Of a stretch of 36,734 bases of DNA, positions 26,244-36,593 are shown piece by piece. The translations under genes and the position numbers were made by a program. Under the pieces are notes generated by a model. That model saw only the letters and a program-made list of their open reading frames with translations, was not told where the DNA came from and did not search any database. This stretch comes from Legionellaceae bacterium (GTDB lineage Bacteria; Pseudomonadota; Gammaproteobacteria; Legionellales; Legionellaceae), in assembly GCA_029210085.1 (NCBI GenBank), contig JARGPP010000017.1:1-36734 (forward strand), written 5' to 3'. How positions within the stretch are numbered: position 1 is the first letter of the stretch; the number at the start of each line of letters is the position of its first letter.

Positions 26244-26969
26244 TCAAGTTTCGTCGTCCAGCATTTGTTGTCGAATTTCTCCAATCGCAGCTGTCGGATT
26301 AAGCCCTTTAGGACAAACAGACGCACAATTCATAATACTTCGACAACGAAACACACTGAACGGATCTTGCAAGTTTTCTAAACGTGTTTCAGTCGCTGTA
26401 TCACGACTGTCAGCCAAAAACCGACGTGCCTGCAATAAACCAGCAGGTCCAACAAACTTTTCAGGATTCCACCATGATGAAGGACAAGAGCTTGTGCAAC
26501 AAGCACACAAAACACACTCATAAAGCCCGTCAAGCTTGGCTCTATCTTCAGGGGACTGTAGACGCTCACGCGTAGGTGGCGCAGTCTCATTTTGAAGGTA
26601 GGGCTGAATTCGCTCATATTGCTTATAAAAAACCGACATGTCAACGATTAGATCACGAATAACAGGAAACCCCGTCAAAGGACGAACCACAATGCGATTG
26701 GTTTTCAAGGCTGACAGCGATGTAATACAGGCCAATCCATTTGCCCCATTAATATTCATACCATCGGAACCGCACACACCTTCTCGACACGAGCGACGAA
26801 AAGATAATGTTGGATCTTGCTCAGCTTTAACACGTTCCAGTAGTGTCAATAACATCGAGTCGCTATTAAGAGGAACATCCAGCTCATAATGCTGCATATA
26901 AGGTTTTTCATCTACCTCGGAATTATACCGATAAATAGACAAATGAAGGGTTCGGCTATTATCCGTCAT
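26244..26969 (-). CDS. sdhB: Succinate dehydrogenase iron-sulfur subunit
   Basis: The 241-residue subunit passes electrons from the flavin to quinone. The [2Fe-2S] ligands are in SCREGVCGSDGMNINGANGL followed by AC, and the [4Fe-4S] and [3Fe-4S] ligands in CVLCACCTSSCP and CRSIMNCASVCPKGLNP. All expected cysteines are present. GAGGA six bases before the ATG supports the start. It follows sdhA by 12 bases. Confidence 0.97.
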   Translation of the reverse strand: MTDNSRTLHLSIYRYNSEVDEKPYMQHYELDVPLNSDSMLLTLLERVKAEQDPTLSFRRSCREGVCGSDGMNINGANGLACITSLSALKTNRIVVRPLTGFPVIRDLIVDMSVFYKQYERIQPYLQNETAPPTRERLQSPEDRAKLDGLYECVLCACCTSSCPSSWWNPEKFVGPAGLLQARRFLADSRDTATETRLENLQDPFSVFRCRSIMNCASVCPKGLNPTAAIGEIRQQMLDDET

Positions 26970-26981
26970 GATATATCCTCA

Positions 26982-28757
26982 TCAATAAACACGTTCTTTG
27001 GGCTCAAATGGCTCAACATATTTGGGTGAACGATTAACAGGACGATAATCAATCGCATCCCCTGCTTCTGTATATAAAGTATGCTTAATCCAATGTGTAT
27101 CGTCTCGCTTTGGATAATCTTCTCGACTGTGCGCACCGCGACTCTCAGTACGCGCCAAAGCAGAAGCTGCCGTAGCACAAGCTGTTGCCATTAAGTTATC
27201 TAATTCCAAAGCAGTAATTCGTTCGGTATTAAACACTTTACTTTTATCTAATAAACTTGACGAGGCTAAACGTTCACGCAGAGAATTCAGGCGTTTCATA
27301 CCTTCCTCCATGATTTCTCCTGTGCGGAACACACCAAAGTCTTCTTGCATTACACGTTGCATTGCTTCTCGGATGGCAGCAGGACTCTCACCGGTTGAAG
27401 CCGAATTTTCCCAACGCATATAGCGAGAAAGCGACGCTTCAATATCATCATCACTCACATGTCCCAAGTCAGGTAATGCATTTGCCTGCCACAATTGCTC
27501 AACATGCAAACCGGCCGCTCGACCAAATACAACTAAATCAAGCAGCGAGTTACCTCCTAAACGGTTAGCACCATGCACCGAAACACAAGCACACTCGCCC
27601 ACTGCATATAAGCCTTCTACGACAGCATCTTCACCTTTATGGCGAGTCAACACTTGTGCATGTATATTCGTTGGAATCCCGCCCATACTATAATGACAGG
27701 TCGGCACAACTGGAATTGGATCTACAATAGGATCAACCCCTGCAAATGTTTTAGATAACTCTCGAATGCCTGGCAAGCGTGACTTAATTAAGTCGGCCCC
27801 CAAATGATCAAGCTTTAATTTAACGCAGTCTACACCACCAACATCAAAACCTTTACCTGCGCGCAGTTCAAGCGCTATCGCTCGAGAAACAACATCTCGT
27901 GATGCTAAATCTTTTACATGTGGAGCATAACGCTCCATAAACCGCTCACCATCTTTATTAATTAAGTAACCGCCTTCACCACGACACCCCTCAGTCACCA
28001 GTACGCCTGCACCTGCAATGCCTGTTGGGTGAAACTGCCACATTTCCATATCTTGCAACGGCAATCCTGCTCGCGCAGCCATACCAAAGCCATCGCCTGT
28101 GTTAATCAAAGCATTCGTTGTTGATTGATAAATACGCCCAGCCCCACCTGTAGCTAAAATGCATATACGCGCCTGAAAAAAGACAATCTCGCCTGTTTCC
28201 ATGCAAAGAGCCGTTGTGCCAACGACACGACCGTCAGCATCTCGGACCAAATCAAGCGCTAACCATTCACTATAAATATGTGTTTTTGCTTTAATATTTT
28301 GCTGATACAAGGTGTGTAATAAGGCATGTCCGGTTCTATCAGCTGCCGCACAGGTTCGAGCTGCTTGCTCACCACCAAAATTTTTGGACTGTCCACCAAA
28401 AGGCCTCTGATAAATTTTGCCATTATCCATGCGAGAAAAAGGGAGTCCCATATGTTCCAGCTCATAAACAGCTTCAGGACCCATTTTGCATAAATACTCA
28501 ATGCAATCTTGGTCACCGATATAATCCGCACCTTTGACGGTATCATACATATGCCAACGCCAATCATCTTCATCTGCATTACCAAGTGCCGAGGTAATTC
28601 CGCCTTGAGCTGACACTGTATGTGAACGCGTTGGAAAAACTTTCGATAATAAAGCCACCTTAAGTCCGGAATTTGCAAGCTGAAGTGCTGCGCGCATACC
28701 CGCCCCACCTGCACCTATAATCACTGCATCAAATGTATTTTTTTGCGCTAATGCCAT
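26982..28757 (-). CDS. sdhA: Succinate dehydrogenase flavoprotein subunit
   Basis: The 591-residue catalytic subunit oxidises succinate to fumarate. The FAD-binding [15 protein letters not shown] is at residues 11-25, and the histidine that carries FAD covalently is H46 in [32 protein letters not shown] and [11 protein letters not shown] are the substrate-site and FAD blocks. The ATG at 28757 starts two bases after the sdhD stop, so the two are coupled. A longer frame would begin inside sdhD and is rejected. Confidence 0.97.
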   Translation of the reverse strand: MALAQKNTFDAVIIGAGGAGMRAALQLANSGLKVALLSKVFPTRSHTVSAQGGITSALGNADEDDWRWHMYDTVKGADYIGDQDCIEYLCKMGPEAVYELEHMGLPFSRMDNGKIYQRPFGGQSKNFGGEQAARTCAAADRTGHALLHTLYQQNIKAKTHIYSEWLALDLVRDADGRVVGTTALCMETGEIVFFQARICILATGGAGRIYQSTTNALINTGDGFGMAARAGLPLQDMEMWQFHPTGIAGAGVLVTEGCRGEGGYLINKDGERFMERYAPHVKDLASRDVVSRAIALELRAGKGFDVGGVDCVKLKLDHLGADLIKSRLPGIRELSKTFAGVDPIVDPIPVVPTCHYSMGGIPTNIHAQVLTRHKGEDAVVEGLYAVGECACVSVHGANRLGGNSLLDLVVFGRAAGLHVEQLWQANALPDLGHVSDDDIEASLSRYMRWENSASTGESPAAIREAMQRVMQEDFGVFRTGEIMEEGMKRLNSLRERLASSSLLDKSKVFNTERITALELDNLMATACATAASALARTESRGAHSREDYPKRDDTHWIKHTLYTEAGDAIDYRPVNRSPKYVEPFEPKERVY

Positions 28758-28759
28758 TA

Positions 28760-29113
28760 TTAGTATCCCCAAATCATCATGAAGCCGCCAATTAGTTGAC
28801 TCAGCAACACAAACATTACCAGTGATTGAACCATCAACCGCAATGCTGTTGATTTAATATAATCAGTTGTGACAGTCCAAATTCCAATCCATGCGTGCAA
28901 CAATATTGTAAACAAAGCCAAGGCCGTTGCCACCTGAAACCAAGAGGTATGAAACAAATCAATCCACTTTGAATAGTTCCAGGGGGAGCAGCCTATCCAT
29001 ATCACTATGGATAGGACTGAATATATCGCCAAATAAACAGCTGTTAAGCGCTGAATTAACCAGTCTTTTAGACCATTTCCTGTTAAACTCGTTATACTAC
29101 TGACCATAAACAT
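28760..29113 (-). CDS. sdhD: Succinate dehydrogenase membrane anchor subunit D
   Basis: A 117-residue protein with three hydrophobic helices. The pair DY in TTDYIK matches the quinone-site Asp-Tyr of SdhD, and the HAWIG histidine lies one helix turn before it, at the place of the haem ligand. It overlaps sdhC by 22 bases (16 if the second ATG, at 29107, is used). It anchors the SdhAB pair and, with SdhC, binds haem b and ubiquinone. Confidence 0.9.
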   Translation of the reverse strand: MFMVSSITSLTGNGLKDWLIQRLTAVYLAIYSVLSIVIWIGCSPWNYSKWIDLFHTSWFQVATALALFTILLHAWIGIWTVTTDYIKSTALRLMVQSLVMFVLLSQLIGGFMMIWGY

Positions 29114-29478
29114 GCCCCCATTACCAGAACGCCTAAAATAGCAAGTCCGATCACAATCAATGCGCTGCGATGCGCGGCATCAACCGTTTCACCAATGCCC
29201 ATATCCATGAGTAAATGTCGAATACCCGCCAAAAGGTGATAAAGCCAAGCCGAACTAAACGCCCAAATAGCAAGCTTATACCATGCACAGGTCGTAACCA
29301 GCATTTTTAAGTGCTCAAACGATTCTGGCGAAGCCAAAGACTGCTTTAAAAAATAAAGCATCATGGGTAGCAAGAGAAATAAAGCCAGCCCCGAAATACG
29401 ATGTAATATAGATGCAATCGCCATCGGAGGAAACTTAATACTTCCCAAGTCTAAATTAACCGGTCGTTGTTGATTCAC
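29092..29478 (-). CDS. sdhC: Succinate dehydrogenase cytochrome b556 subunit
   Basis: With a GTG start at 29478 the 128-residue protein begins VNQQRPVNLDLGSIKF (first residue Met), just like SdhC of gammaproteobacteria. It has SILHRISG (quinone-site Ser and Arg) and HLLAGIRHLLMD with the haem-ligand histidine, and three membrane helices. GAGGAAG lies about ten bases before this GTG, while the longer frame to 29520 would cross the promoter. It is the first gene of the nine-gene operon running down to pdxH. Confidence 0.92.
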   Translation of the reverse strand: MNQQRPVNLDLGSIKFPPMAIASILHRISGLALFLLLPMMLYFLKQSLASPESFEHLKMLVTTCAWYKLAIWAFSSAWLYHLLAGIRHLLMDMGIGETVDAAHRSALIVIGLAILGVLVMGACLWSVV

Positions 29479-29510
29479 AGTTAGAGTCTTCCTCGTTGAA
29501 AACAAACTAA

Positions 29511-29516
29511 AGTATA
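29511..29516 (-). promoter_or_regulatory. Candidate -10 of the sdh-suc operon promoter
   Basis: Minus-strand TATACT lies 32 bases before the sdhC GTG; the leader would be about 26 bases. The -35 is weak (TCAACT, 17 bases away), which would suit a promoter needing an activator. Confidence 0.4.
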
Positions 29517-29714
29517 ACACTCTGTATGCAAAAAGTTGACCTTTTCTCTAGATAGGATTAAGAACTTAAGGCTACAAGTGTTTGTAAGTATCGATAGCCA
29601 TCGAATTATATGCGATGCGCACTCATTAAATCCCGCAAAAAAAACAATTTTAGCGGCAAAAAAACCTTGTGAAATGAAAGTATTATCTGTTTCAAGAACA
29701 GGTGAGATAAAAAA

Positions 29715-30326
29715 CTAGCGCCCTCTACTTATGCTTGGCTGGCGGTAAGTATCTCTCGGTGCTTCCGATGGATAACCATACCCTTTTTCGGAGAGTTGCT
29801 TGACGTTTTCTAAGTATTTTTCACCCCAATCACCTGGGTCAAAATTCGTCACAACGACGTTATATTTCAAATTAATAATCGATTCAAATCCTTTACGTTG
29901 CGCATATTCATGCCCACCCAAAGCAATTTGAACTTCAGCCTGCTCGTCTGTACCGCCTTCTTTCAAACGTTCAATTAAAATAGCGATCATTTTTTCAATC
30001 GTAAAATACAACTTACACATCGAAAAACCAGCAGCATAACCATCTTCACCTTTTGAGGTACTAAGCTGATCACCAAAATCAACGATAGGATAAACAAACT
30101 CGTACTGTTCCGAGTTAGGTAATTGCTCAGGTAATAATACTTTTGGCGTTAAAAATCGCTCAAATAAGGGGCTTGTAATGTAAAGATGGAAGTCTGCTAG
30201 ACGCCACCACAGTACAGCAACTATCTCAATGGGTGTTAATAAATCAAAATCTCCATTCACCAATGCAGCACGTTGCGCTTCCATCACCTGAATAAGGGCT
30301 TCATCCGACATATCATCCATAGCCAT
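29715..30326 (-). CDS. Unrecognised soluble protein
   Basis: I do not recognise this 203-residue protein. It has no signal peptide or membrane segment. The first 40 residues are helical and acidic, the middle contains FDLLTPIEIVAVLWWRLADF, and the tail after 185 is polar and Arg/Pro-rich (YRQPSISRGR). AGGTGG seven bases before the ATG supports the start. It is downstream of algC on the same strand (56 bases) and may be read from that transcript; the sdhC promoter follows. No catalytic motif is visible. The window offers no clue to function. Confidence 0.65.
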   Translation of the reverse strand: MAMDDMSDEALIQVMEAQRAALVNGDFDLLTPIEIVAVLWWRLADFHLYITSPLFERFLTPKVLLPEQLPNSEQYEFVYPIVDFGDQLSTSKGEDGYAAGFSMCKLYFTIEKMIAILIERLKEGGTDEQAEVQIALGGHEYAQRKGFESIINLKYNVVVTNFDPGDWGEKYLENVKQLSEKGYGYPSEAPRDTYRQPSISRGR

Positions 30327-30382
30327 ACAAGTTCCACCTATTCAATCATGTTTATTTTTATAGTAGCTGAAGTTTCAAGCAA

Positions 30383-31783
30383 TTAAAACGGAATCTCCAA
30401 GCTTTCATCTAGAGCATGAAGTTGTGCTTTAAAAAGAGCCTGTATTTCCCCCAGACATGTCGCGCTCTCTGCTTCAAACCGAGCAACCAAACAAGGCGTT
30501 GTATTCGATGCCCGAATCAATCCCCATCCATTTGGAAACTCAACTCGTAAACCATCAATCTTAATTTGTTCTGCCTCTGGAAAATCTGATTGTTCAATAA
30601 ACTGTGCCATAAAATCAAATTTTTTCTCATCCAGAATTGCAATTTTAATTTCAGGGGTATTCACACTATTTGGAATGGCTTCAAATAATGTACTGAGTTT
30701 TTGTTTTGATGCCCCAATAATTTCAAGTAATCGACAAGCACTATACAATGCATCATCAAACCCATACCACCTGTTCTCAAAAAAGATGTGTCCACTCATT
30801 TCACCTGCTAATGTGGCATGTGTTTGTTTCATCACTCCTTTTACAATAGAATGGCCTGTTGGACACATCCGCGATACGCCTCCGGCAGCCCGAATGACCT
30901 CTCCCAAATGACTCGAGCATTTCACATCATATACAATCGTTGCTCCGGGTATAGTTTTTAAAATGTGTTGTGCATAAAGCATCATTAAGCGATCAGGCCA
31001 AATCACTTCACAAGTATCGGTCACAACGCCCAGTCGATCTGCATCGCCATCAAACGCCAAACCAATATCAGCCTGATGAAGTGCCACTTCTGATCGTAAA
31101 TCTTCTAAATTTTCTAGGACAGTTGGATCAGGGTGATGATTAGGGAAGGTACCATCGACTTCACAATAAAGCTCAATGACCTCACAACCAAGCTTTCTTA
31201 AAACTTGAGGTATTATTCTGCCTGCAACACCATTACCACAATCAACAACGACTCGAAGAGGATGTTTAATGACAATATCCCCAGTAATACGTGCCATATA
31301 ATCATCTACAATTGGAAGGGGCCTATCTTCTCCTGAACCCACCTTAACATCACCTGATAGCACACGTGCATATAATGCTTTTATATCTGCATCAGCCAGT
31401 GTTTTACCAGCCAACACCATTTTAATACCATTGTAATCTGCAGGGTTGTGACTACCTGTGACCATCAATCCGCTATCAATACCTGAAGTTTTTGTTGCAT
31501 AGTACATCACGGGTGTTGGTACTTCACCCAAATCAAAAACATTAATACCACTATCAAGTAAACCTTGTTTTAATGCAGCTGACAGTATCGGGCTACTTAA
31601 CCGTGCATCACGAGCCAAACAAATGTCGGTTCTATCAAGTGCAAGCAACTGACACGCAATTGCTTTTGCAATCATATAAAAAGCATGCTCGTCTAACTGC
31701 TCACCAATGACACCGCGCACATCATATGCACGAAAGACAGTGGCTGAAATTTCGCGATGCTGATAGGTTACTATATGAGTCAT
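30383..31783 (-). CDS. algC: Phosphomannomutase/phosphoglucomutase
   Basis: A 466-residue alpha-D-phosphohexomutase. The phosphoserine is S111 in TGSHNPADYNG, the Mg-binding loop is DGDADR (245-250), and the sugar-binding loop GEMSGH and phosphate-binding RASNTTP are present. The length and neighbours match AlgC of Pseudomonas, which serves both mannose 1-phosphate and glucose 1-phosphate for envelope polysaccharides and lipopolysaccharide. It starts 3 bases after dut, in the conserved order coaBC-dut-algC. Confidence 0.93.
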   Translation of the reverse strand: MTHIVTYQHREISATVFRAYDVRGVIGEQLDEHAFYMIAKAIACQLLALDRTDICLARDARLSSPILSAALKQGLLDSGINVFDLGEVPTPVMYYATKTSGIDSGLMVTGSHNPADYNGIKMVLAGKTLADADIKALYARVLSGDVKVGSGEDRPLPIVDDYMARITGDIVIKHPLRVVVDCGNGVAGRIIPQVLRKLGCEVIELYCEVDGTFPNHHPDPTVLENLEDLRSEVALHQADIGLAFDGDADRLGVVTDTCEVIWPDRLMMLYAQHILKTIPGATIVYDVKCSSHLGEVIRAAGGVSRMCPTGHSIVKGVMKQTHATLAGEMSGHIFFENRWYGFDDALYSACRLLEIIGASKQKLSTLFEAIPNSVNTPEIKIAILDEKKFDFMAQFIEQSDFPEAEQIKIDGLRVEFPNGWGLIRASNTTPCLVARFEAESATCLGEIQALFKAQLHALDESLEIPF

Positions 31784-31786
31784 AAA

Positions 31787-32245
31787 TTACTGTCTCCCTG
31801 AGCTTCCAAATCCGTCTTCCCCACGAACGCTTTCCTCAAACTCGGTTACTAATTTAAACGCTGGCTGTACCACAGGTAAAAAAACCAGCTGCGCAATTCT
31901 ATCTCCGGGAGCTATCGTAAAGTGCTCTTGATTTCTGTTCCAACAAGACACTTTCAGTTCACCCTGATAATCTGAATCAATCAACCCAACCAAATTACCC
32001 AACACAATCCCATGTTTATGCCCCAGCCCTGAACGGGGTAAAATCACCGCGGCCAAATGGGGGTCTGCAATATAAATTGAAAGGCCTGTAGGCAATAATA
32101 CAGTCTCACCACCTGCTATTTGAAGGGGCTCATCAATACAGACTCGTAAATCAAGGCCAGCTGAACCTGGTGTTGTATAACGGGGTAAATCAATTTCTCC
32201 CCCCATACGCGCATCTAAAATCTTAAGTTGAATAGCAGGTTTCAT
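31787..32245 (-). CDS. dut: dUTP diphosphatase
   Basis: The 152-residue trimeric dUTPase turns dUTP into dUMP and keeps uracil out of DNA. The five motifs are in order: [41 protein letters not shown] and the C-terminal GFGSSGRQ. The start codon lies inside the end of coaBC (23-base overlap), so translation is probably coupled. The usual ribosome site is weak, in keeping with coupling. Confidence 0.96.
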   Translation of the reverse strand: MKPAIQLKILDARMGGEIDLPRYTTPGSAGLDLRVCIDEPLQIAGGETVLLPTGLSIYIADPHLAAVILPRSGLGHKHGIVLGNLVGLIDSDYQGELKVSCWNRNQEHFTIAPGDRIAQLVFLPVVQPAFKLVTEFEESVRGEDGFGSSGRQ

Positions 32246-33473
32246 TATTTTTTCTTATCTCAGAACAAACATGCTCGTCATTTTGCAAGCTTGCCGCAAT
32301 AATTGCAACCAGTAAGCCAGCTAGACGCACTTTGTGTGTTTTAGATAGGACTTGTTGATTGGTTCGAGTCAATACAATCACTTCATGTTCATCTGTATCA
32401 AACCCAAGATTATCACCAACCCAATTAGCAACAATGCAATCTAACTTTTTTTTCTCTAACTTAGCACGCGCGTGTGTGATTAAGTGATCCGTTTCAGCAG
32501 CAAAGCCCATGACAAAACGTGCCTGCTTGCTCTGTGCAACATCCGCTAAAATGTCAGGATTTTGCTCCAAGATAAGAGACACATCTTGATGCTTTTGTTT
32601 TTTTATTTTTATCTTAGAGACACTGCTTGGTGCATAATCTGATACAGCTGCTGCACCAATAAATATCATACCCGGCTCTAGTGCTGTCATCACCGCATCA
32701 TGCATTGCACTAGCTGAGTCAACCGATTGAAACCGCACACCCTCAGGAGGAGGTAATGCAGATGGACCACTAATTAATGTGACTTTTGCCCCAGCCATAT
32801 GAGCCGCACTTGCAAGCGCATACCCCATTTTTCCAGAGCTGCGATTACTAAGGTAGCGAACTGGATCAACGGCCTCACGCGTAGGTCCTGCTGTAATTAA
32901 TACCTGCTGTCCTGATAAGGTTTGATGGACATCTTGAAGACGTAAGGCATTAATAATGCTTGAAACGTCACTCATTCGACCCAAGCCCTCATCTCCACAG
33001 GCTTGTATTCCATCAGCAGGGCCAATGATTAATATATCACGTTCACGTAATGTTTTTATATTTGCCTGAGTTGCGTCATGATGCCACATACCCTGATTCA
33101 TGGCCGGGCAAATCATAAGCGGTATTTTTAATACCAATGCGAGCGTCGATAATAAGTCATCTGCCATTCCGTGCGCCAACTTTGCTATTATATTAGCTGT
33201 AGCGGGTGCTATCACACAATAATCTGCCCAGCGTGCAAGTTCAATATGCCCCATTGCTTGTTCTGCCGCCTCATCAAATAGCGTTGTTCGCACCACGCGG
33301 CCACTCAAGACTTGTAAGGTCATAGGGGTTATAAAAGCTTGCGCTGAATCTGTCATCACGACTTGAACTTCAGCGCCTAATTGCACCAACTCACGGACCA
33401 AATAAGCTGTTTTATAAGCCGCAATACCTCCACATACGCCAAGCAAGACACGCTTGCCTTTAAAATCTTGCAT
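32223..33473 (-). CDS. coaBC: Bifunctional phosphopantothenoylcysteine synthetase/decarboxylase
   Basis: A 416-residue fusion that makes 4'-phosphopantetheine from phosphopantothenate and cysteine, feeding CoaD. The N-terminal flavoprotein (CoaC) part has [36 protein letters not shown] and the active-site Cys loop [10 protein letters not shown]. The C-terminal CoaB part has [18 protein letters not shown] and [14 protein letters not shown] eight bases before the ATG at 33473 favours this start over one five codons upstream. It overlaps dut at its end, and the ABC permease gene ends 34 bases before it. Confidence 0.95.
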   Translation of the reverse strand: MQDFKGKRVLLGVCGGIAAYKTAYLVRELVQLGAEVQVVMTDSAQAFITPMTLQVLSGRVVRTTLFDEAAEQAMGHIELARWADYCVIAPATANIIAKLAHGMADDLLSTLALVLKIPLMICPAMNQGMWHHDATQANIKTLRERDILIIGPADGIQACGDEGLGRMSDVSSIINALRLQDVHQTLSGQQVLITAGPTREAVDPVRYLSNRSSGKMGYALASAAHMAGAKVTLISGPSALPPPEGVRFQSVDSASAMHDAVMTALEPGMIFIGAAAVSDYAPSSVSKIKIKKQKHQDVSLILEQNPDILADVAQSKQARFVMGFAAETDHLITHARAKLEKKKLDCIVANWVGDNLGFDTDEHEVIVLTRTNQQVLSKTHKVRLAGLLVAIIAASLQNDEHVCSEIRKNNETCYST

Positions 33474-33507
33474 ACACTTGCCTTTCATTGATTAATTGAT
33501 AACTGAG

Positions 33508-34641
33508 CTAATCCAGTGTTTGACGATAGCGTTTTACACCAATGAACATCACAATGAACATAAAACCTAAGATAGGAATAATTTCACGCCATACATCCAC
33601 GAAGCCACTGCCTTTTAATAAAATCCCTCGCACGATCACCAAAAAATGAGTCAATGGCAACATATTGCCTAACATTTGTGCCCATTCTGGCATCCCCCTA
33701 AATGGGAACATAAATCCCGAAAGTAAAAGCGATGGCAAAAAGAAAAACATTGCACTTTGGACCGCTTGCAATTGATTATTCGCAAGTGTTGAAAAGGTTA
33801 ATCCCATGGCCAAATTAGCGGCAATAAACGGTAGGCAAAGCACAAGAAGTAATAATACACTGCCCATCATCGGCACATCAAACAAGTACTTTGCAAATCC
33901 TAAAATTAACAGCACCTGAACATATCCAACCAAGATATAAGGTACAATTTTGCCGACCATAACTTCAAGCGGTTTCAATGGTGTCGCGAGTAAGTTCTCC
34001 ATCGTACCACGTTCATATTCACGAGTAATCGCAAGGGCTGTGACAATGACCAGCGTCATGGTTAAAACAACACCTAACAACCCAGGAACAATATTATATG
34101 ATGTAATTGAAAGCGGATTATATACTAAGTGAACTAATGATGTATAGGGTGGTGGTTGAGGCTTTAATTCATCTAAACTTCCGGAGATTTCATCGTTCAG
34201 AACCTGATTCCCTAACGTTTTGAATACATCAATTGCACGCGTAGTTGCGGATGGATCAGTGGCATCTACTTCTAGAAGTACTGCTGGCCGTACTCCTTTA
34301 ACTAGTTTTTGTGAAAAGTTAGGTGGGAAATTTACAATAAATTGCACTTGTGCTGTTTTTAATAAGTGGGCAGCTTCTTCCTCTGTTGATGCGGGTGCTA
34401 TAAAACGAAAATAGCTCGACTGCTCCATACCGGTTAGAATACGTCGTGCAAATATACTTTGCGTATCTCCAACAATAGCTGTCGGTAGATGGCGCGGATT
34501 CATATTAATTGCGTATCCAAATAGAATCAGTTGAATCAAAGGAATCCCCACCATCATACCAAATGTTGCTCTATCTCGACGCATCTGGATAAATTCTTTC
34601 GCCATCACTGCTTTTAAACGCTGAACCCATGCAAGCTTCAC
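33508..34641 (-). CDS. ABC-2 type export permease (YbhS/YbhR-like)
   Basis: The 377-residue permease has one N-terminal helix (about residues 23-43), a large periplasmic domain of about 120 residues, and five or six helices in the C-terminal half. This is typical for ABC-2 exporters such as YbhR/YbhS. YERGTMENLLATPLKPLEVMVGK is the family's coupling segment. The GTG start overlaps the stop of the ATPase gene in GTGA and has GGAGGAG seven bases upstream. The substrate is unknown; such systems export drugs or lipid-like molecules. Confidence 0.88.
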   Translation of the reverse strand: MKLAWVQRLKAVMAKEFIQMRRDRATFGMMVGIPLIQLILFGYAINMNPRHLPTAIVGDTQSIFARRILTGMEQSSYFRFIAPASTEEEAAHLLKTAQVQFIVNFPPNFSQKLVKGVRPAVLLEVDATDPSATTRAIDVFKTLGNQVLNDEISGSLDELKPQPPPYTSLVHLVYNPLSITSYNIVPGLLGVVLTMTLVIVTALAITREYERGTMENLLATPLKPLEVMVGKIVPYILVGYVQVLLILGFAKYLFDVPMMGSVLLLLVLCLPFIAANLAMGLTFSTLANNQLQAVQSAMFFFLPSLLLSGFMFPFRGMPEWAQMLGNMLPLTHFLVIVRGILLKGSGFVDVWREIIPILGFMFIVMFIGVKRYRQTLD

Positions 34642-35564
34642 CCTAACTCTCCTCCTGATTGCTCAACAAGTCGAATGAATGCATCTTCGAGTGTAGGCTC
34701 TATCAAGCGCCACGTGATTGCTGTTTTTTTTGCTATTTGTTTCAGTTCAAGCTCAATCGTTTGTTTGTCTAGTCCAGATATATGGATACATCGTCCAAAC
34801 AAAGCCGCCTGATGAACGTCTGCAAGTTGTTTCATTGTTTGTAGCAAGTGAGGCGTGATATCCCCTTTGATTTCCCAAGTATTGAGATGTGTAGCGTGAA
34901 TCACATCATCAACTGTTCCGGTAATGATTAAATCCCCATAAGCAAGATATGCAAGACGTGTGCAACGTTCAGCTTCATCCATATAATGCGTTGACATTAG
35001 GGTTGTGACCCCTTGCTCACTTAGTTCGTGAATCTTATCCCAAAATTCACGTCGCGCAATGGGGTCAATTCCAGCTGTTGGCTCATCTAAAAGCAATAAA
35101 GCTGGTTCATGTAATAAGCATGCTGAAAGCGCTACCCGTTGTTTCCATCCACCGGATAGTTCACCCGTTAATTGGCGGCGACGTTTTGATAGTCCCATTT
35201 GTTCAATCACACGCTCTACCGCTTTTTTAGGCTTCTGAATATCGTATATTTGCGCAATAAACCCTAAATTTTCCTCTACACTTAAGTCAGTGTAAAAACT
35301 ATATTTTTGCGTCATATAGCCAACATGCTGCTTAATTTTTTCTGGTTCTTTTAATATATCATATCCCAAGCATGTTCCATCGCCCGAATCTGGTGTTAAT
35401 AAACCACATAACATACGAATGGTTGTTGTTTTTCCACTGCCATTGGGACCCAAAAAACCAAAGACTTCGCCTTGATTCACTTGTAAATTTAAGTCACGCA
35501 CAGCAACTTGCTGTCCAAATGATTTTTTAAGATGCATCACATCAATCACTGAGGCGTCTGACAT
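34638..35564 (-). CDS. ABC transporter ATPase subunit
   Basis: A 308-residue ATPase. Walker A is GPNGSGKTT (about 38-46), the signature LSGGWKQRV, Walker B LLLLDEPTAGID and the switch histidine in STHYMDEA; all residues needed for ATP hydrolysis are present. The last 80 residues form the extra domain common in drug-exporter ATPases. E. coli YbhF has two ATPase halves in one chain, while this one has a single half, so it should act as a dimer. It starts 1 base after the fusion-protein stop. Confidence 0.92.
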   Translation of the reverse strand: MSDASVIDVMHLKKSFGQQVAVRDLNLQVNQGEVFGFLGPNGSGKTTTIRMLCGLLTPDSGDGTCLGYDILKEPEKIKQHVGYMTQKYSFYTDLSVEENLGFIAQIYDIQKPKKAVERVIEQMGLSKRRRQLTGELSGGWKQRVALSACLLHEPALLLLDEPTAGIDPIARREFWDKIHELSEQGVTTLMSTHYMDEAERCTRLAYLAYGDLIITGTVDDVIHATHLNTWEIKGDITPHLLQTMKQLADVHQAALFGRCIHISGLDKQTIELELKQIAKKTAITWRLIEPTLEDAFIRLVEQSGGELG

Positions 35565-35565
35565 A

Positions 35566-36522
35566 TTAAAATCCGGTCACTGTAACGGGTTGACCCGGTT
35601 TAAATAGCGCTGGGTTTTCTGGGCGCGCTTTGATTCGAAACACTAATTTATCATAATTATCACGGCTATAAACCAATGGAGGTACATATTCAGCTTCTGG
35701 TGAAATATATTCGATCGTTATTTTATTCTTAGAAGAACACCCTGCACATGTTGCATAAAGTGTTTTTCCTGCTTTTAATTTTGACAAATATTGAACTGGA
35801 ACAAAAAATTCAACCCAAATATAATTGGGCACTAAAAGAGCCGCAACTGGCTTTCCTGCTGGTACCCATTCTCCTTCCACAAAAAAAGTATCGAACACAA
35901 CACCGCTATCTGGTGCATATTTTGTCTTTTGATTTAACTCCCACTCAAACAATTCCTCTCTTGCTTTAACACTTTTAATCTTGGCTTTTTGCGCAATAAT
36001 CTTACCTGTTCTTGCACCAAGCTTAGCAAACTCTAGTTCAAATTCTTTTTGCTTTTTAGTAGATTGAAGCTCTTTGAAACGTTCCAGCGCAGCATCTGCT
36101 TCATCTAAATTTCCTGCTTTTCTCTCATACAATAATCTGAAGCGTTTCATTCTTAATTTAGCCAATCGAAGCCTAGCTTTTATTTGATCAATTTGGGCCC
36201 TTGCAACTCCAATTTCAGGGCGTCTTTTAGGGCTTTTTAAATCATTTAATAATGCCTCTTCTTGCTCAAGTACTTTTCTGACTTCTGAGATCTTTAAAGA
36301 TTGCGGATTTGAATCCAACTGAAAAATAAGATCACCTTGCTGGACAAGTGCCCCTCGCACAACAGGAAGATTCACTAAAGTCCCTGAAAGAGAAGAGCTG
36401 ATATAAAGATTTTCAGATTCAACATAACCTTGAACCGAGTGATTTGCACGCAAATCACATGTGCTTAAACCCAGTATAAAAATAGATAATATAAATAAAA
36501 GAATAAGCTGCTTTATGCTCAT
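35566..36522 (-). CDS. HlyD/YbhG-like membrane fusion protein
   Basis: A periplasmic adaptor of 318 residues for the ABC exporter that follows. The order is signal segment, biotinyl-lipoyl half (VQGYVESENLYISSSLSGTL), a long coiled-coil hairpin (about residues 75-195), the second half (YAPDSGVVFDTFFVEGEWV) and a beta-barrel end. The signal peptide ends LGLSTC, a lipobox-like sequence with an unusual Thr before the Cys, so it may be lipidated. The ATG at 36522 is preferred to a TTG just before it; no clear ribosome site is seen. An outer-membrane TolC partner is not in the window. Confidence 0.85.
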   Translation of the reverse strand: MSIKQLILLFILSIFILGLSTCDLRANHSVQGYVESENLYISSSLSGTLVNLPVVRGALVQQGDLIFQLDSNPQSLKISEVRKVLEQEEALLNDLKSPKRRPEIGVARAQIDQIKARLRLAKLRMKRFRLLYERKAGNLDEADAALERFKELQSTKKQKEFELEFAKLGARTGKIIAQKAKIKSVKAREELFEWELNQKTKYAPDSGVVFDTFFVEGEWVPAGKPVAALLVPNYIWVEFFVPVQYLSKLKAGKTLYATCAGCSSKNKITIEYISPEAEYVPPLVYSRDNYDKLVFRIKARPENPALFKPGQPVTVTGF

Positions 36523-36556
36523 CAAATTATCGACTGTATTGAATCCATATGAGTAG

Positions 36557-36577
36557 AGTATATGTCATAAAGACATA
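36557..36577 (-). promoter_or_regulatory. Possible promoter and operator of the export operon
   Basis: Minus-strand TATACT (36557-36562) lies 35 bases before the fusion-protein ATG. The dyad TATGTC-ATAAA-GACATA (36561-36577) abuts it and would cover the spacer, where a repressor could block RNA polymerase. No good -35 is seen. Confidence 0.35.
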
Positions 36578-36593
36578 GAGATAAAAAACAAGC

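Noticed and set aside
29521-29714. Possible small gene or terminator between sdhC and the 203-residue gene
   Set aside because: Only a 60-codon frame with no ribosome site and a weak 5-bp hairpin (29687-29701) without a T-run are present.
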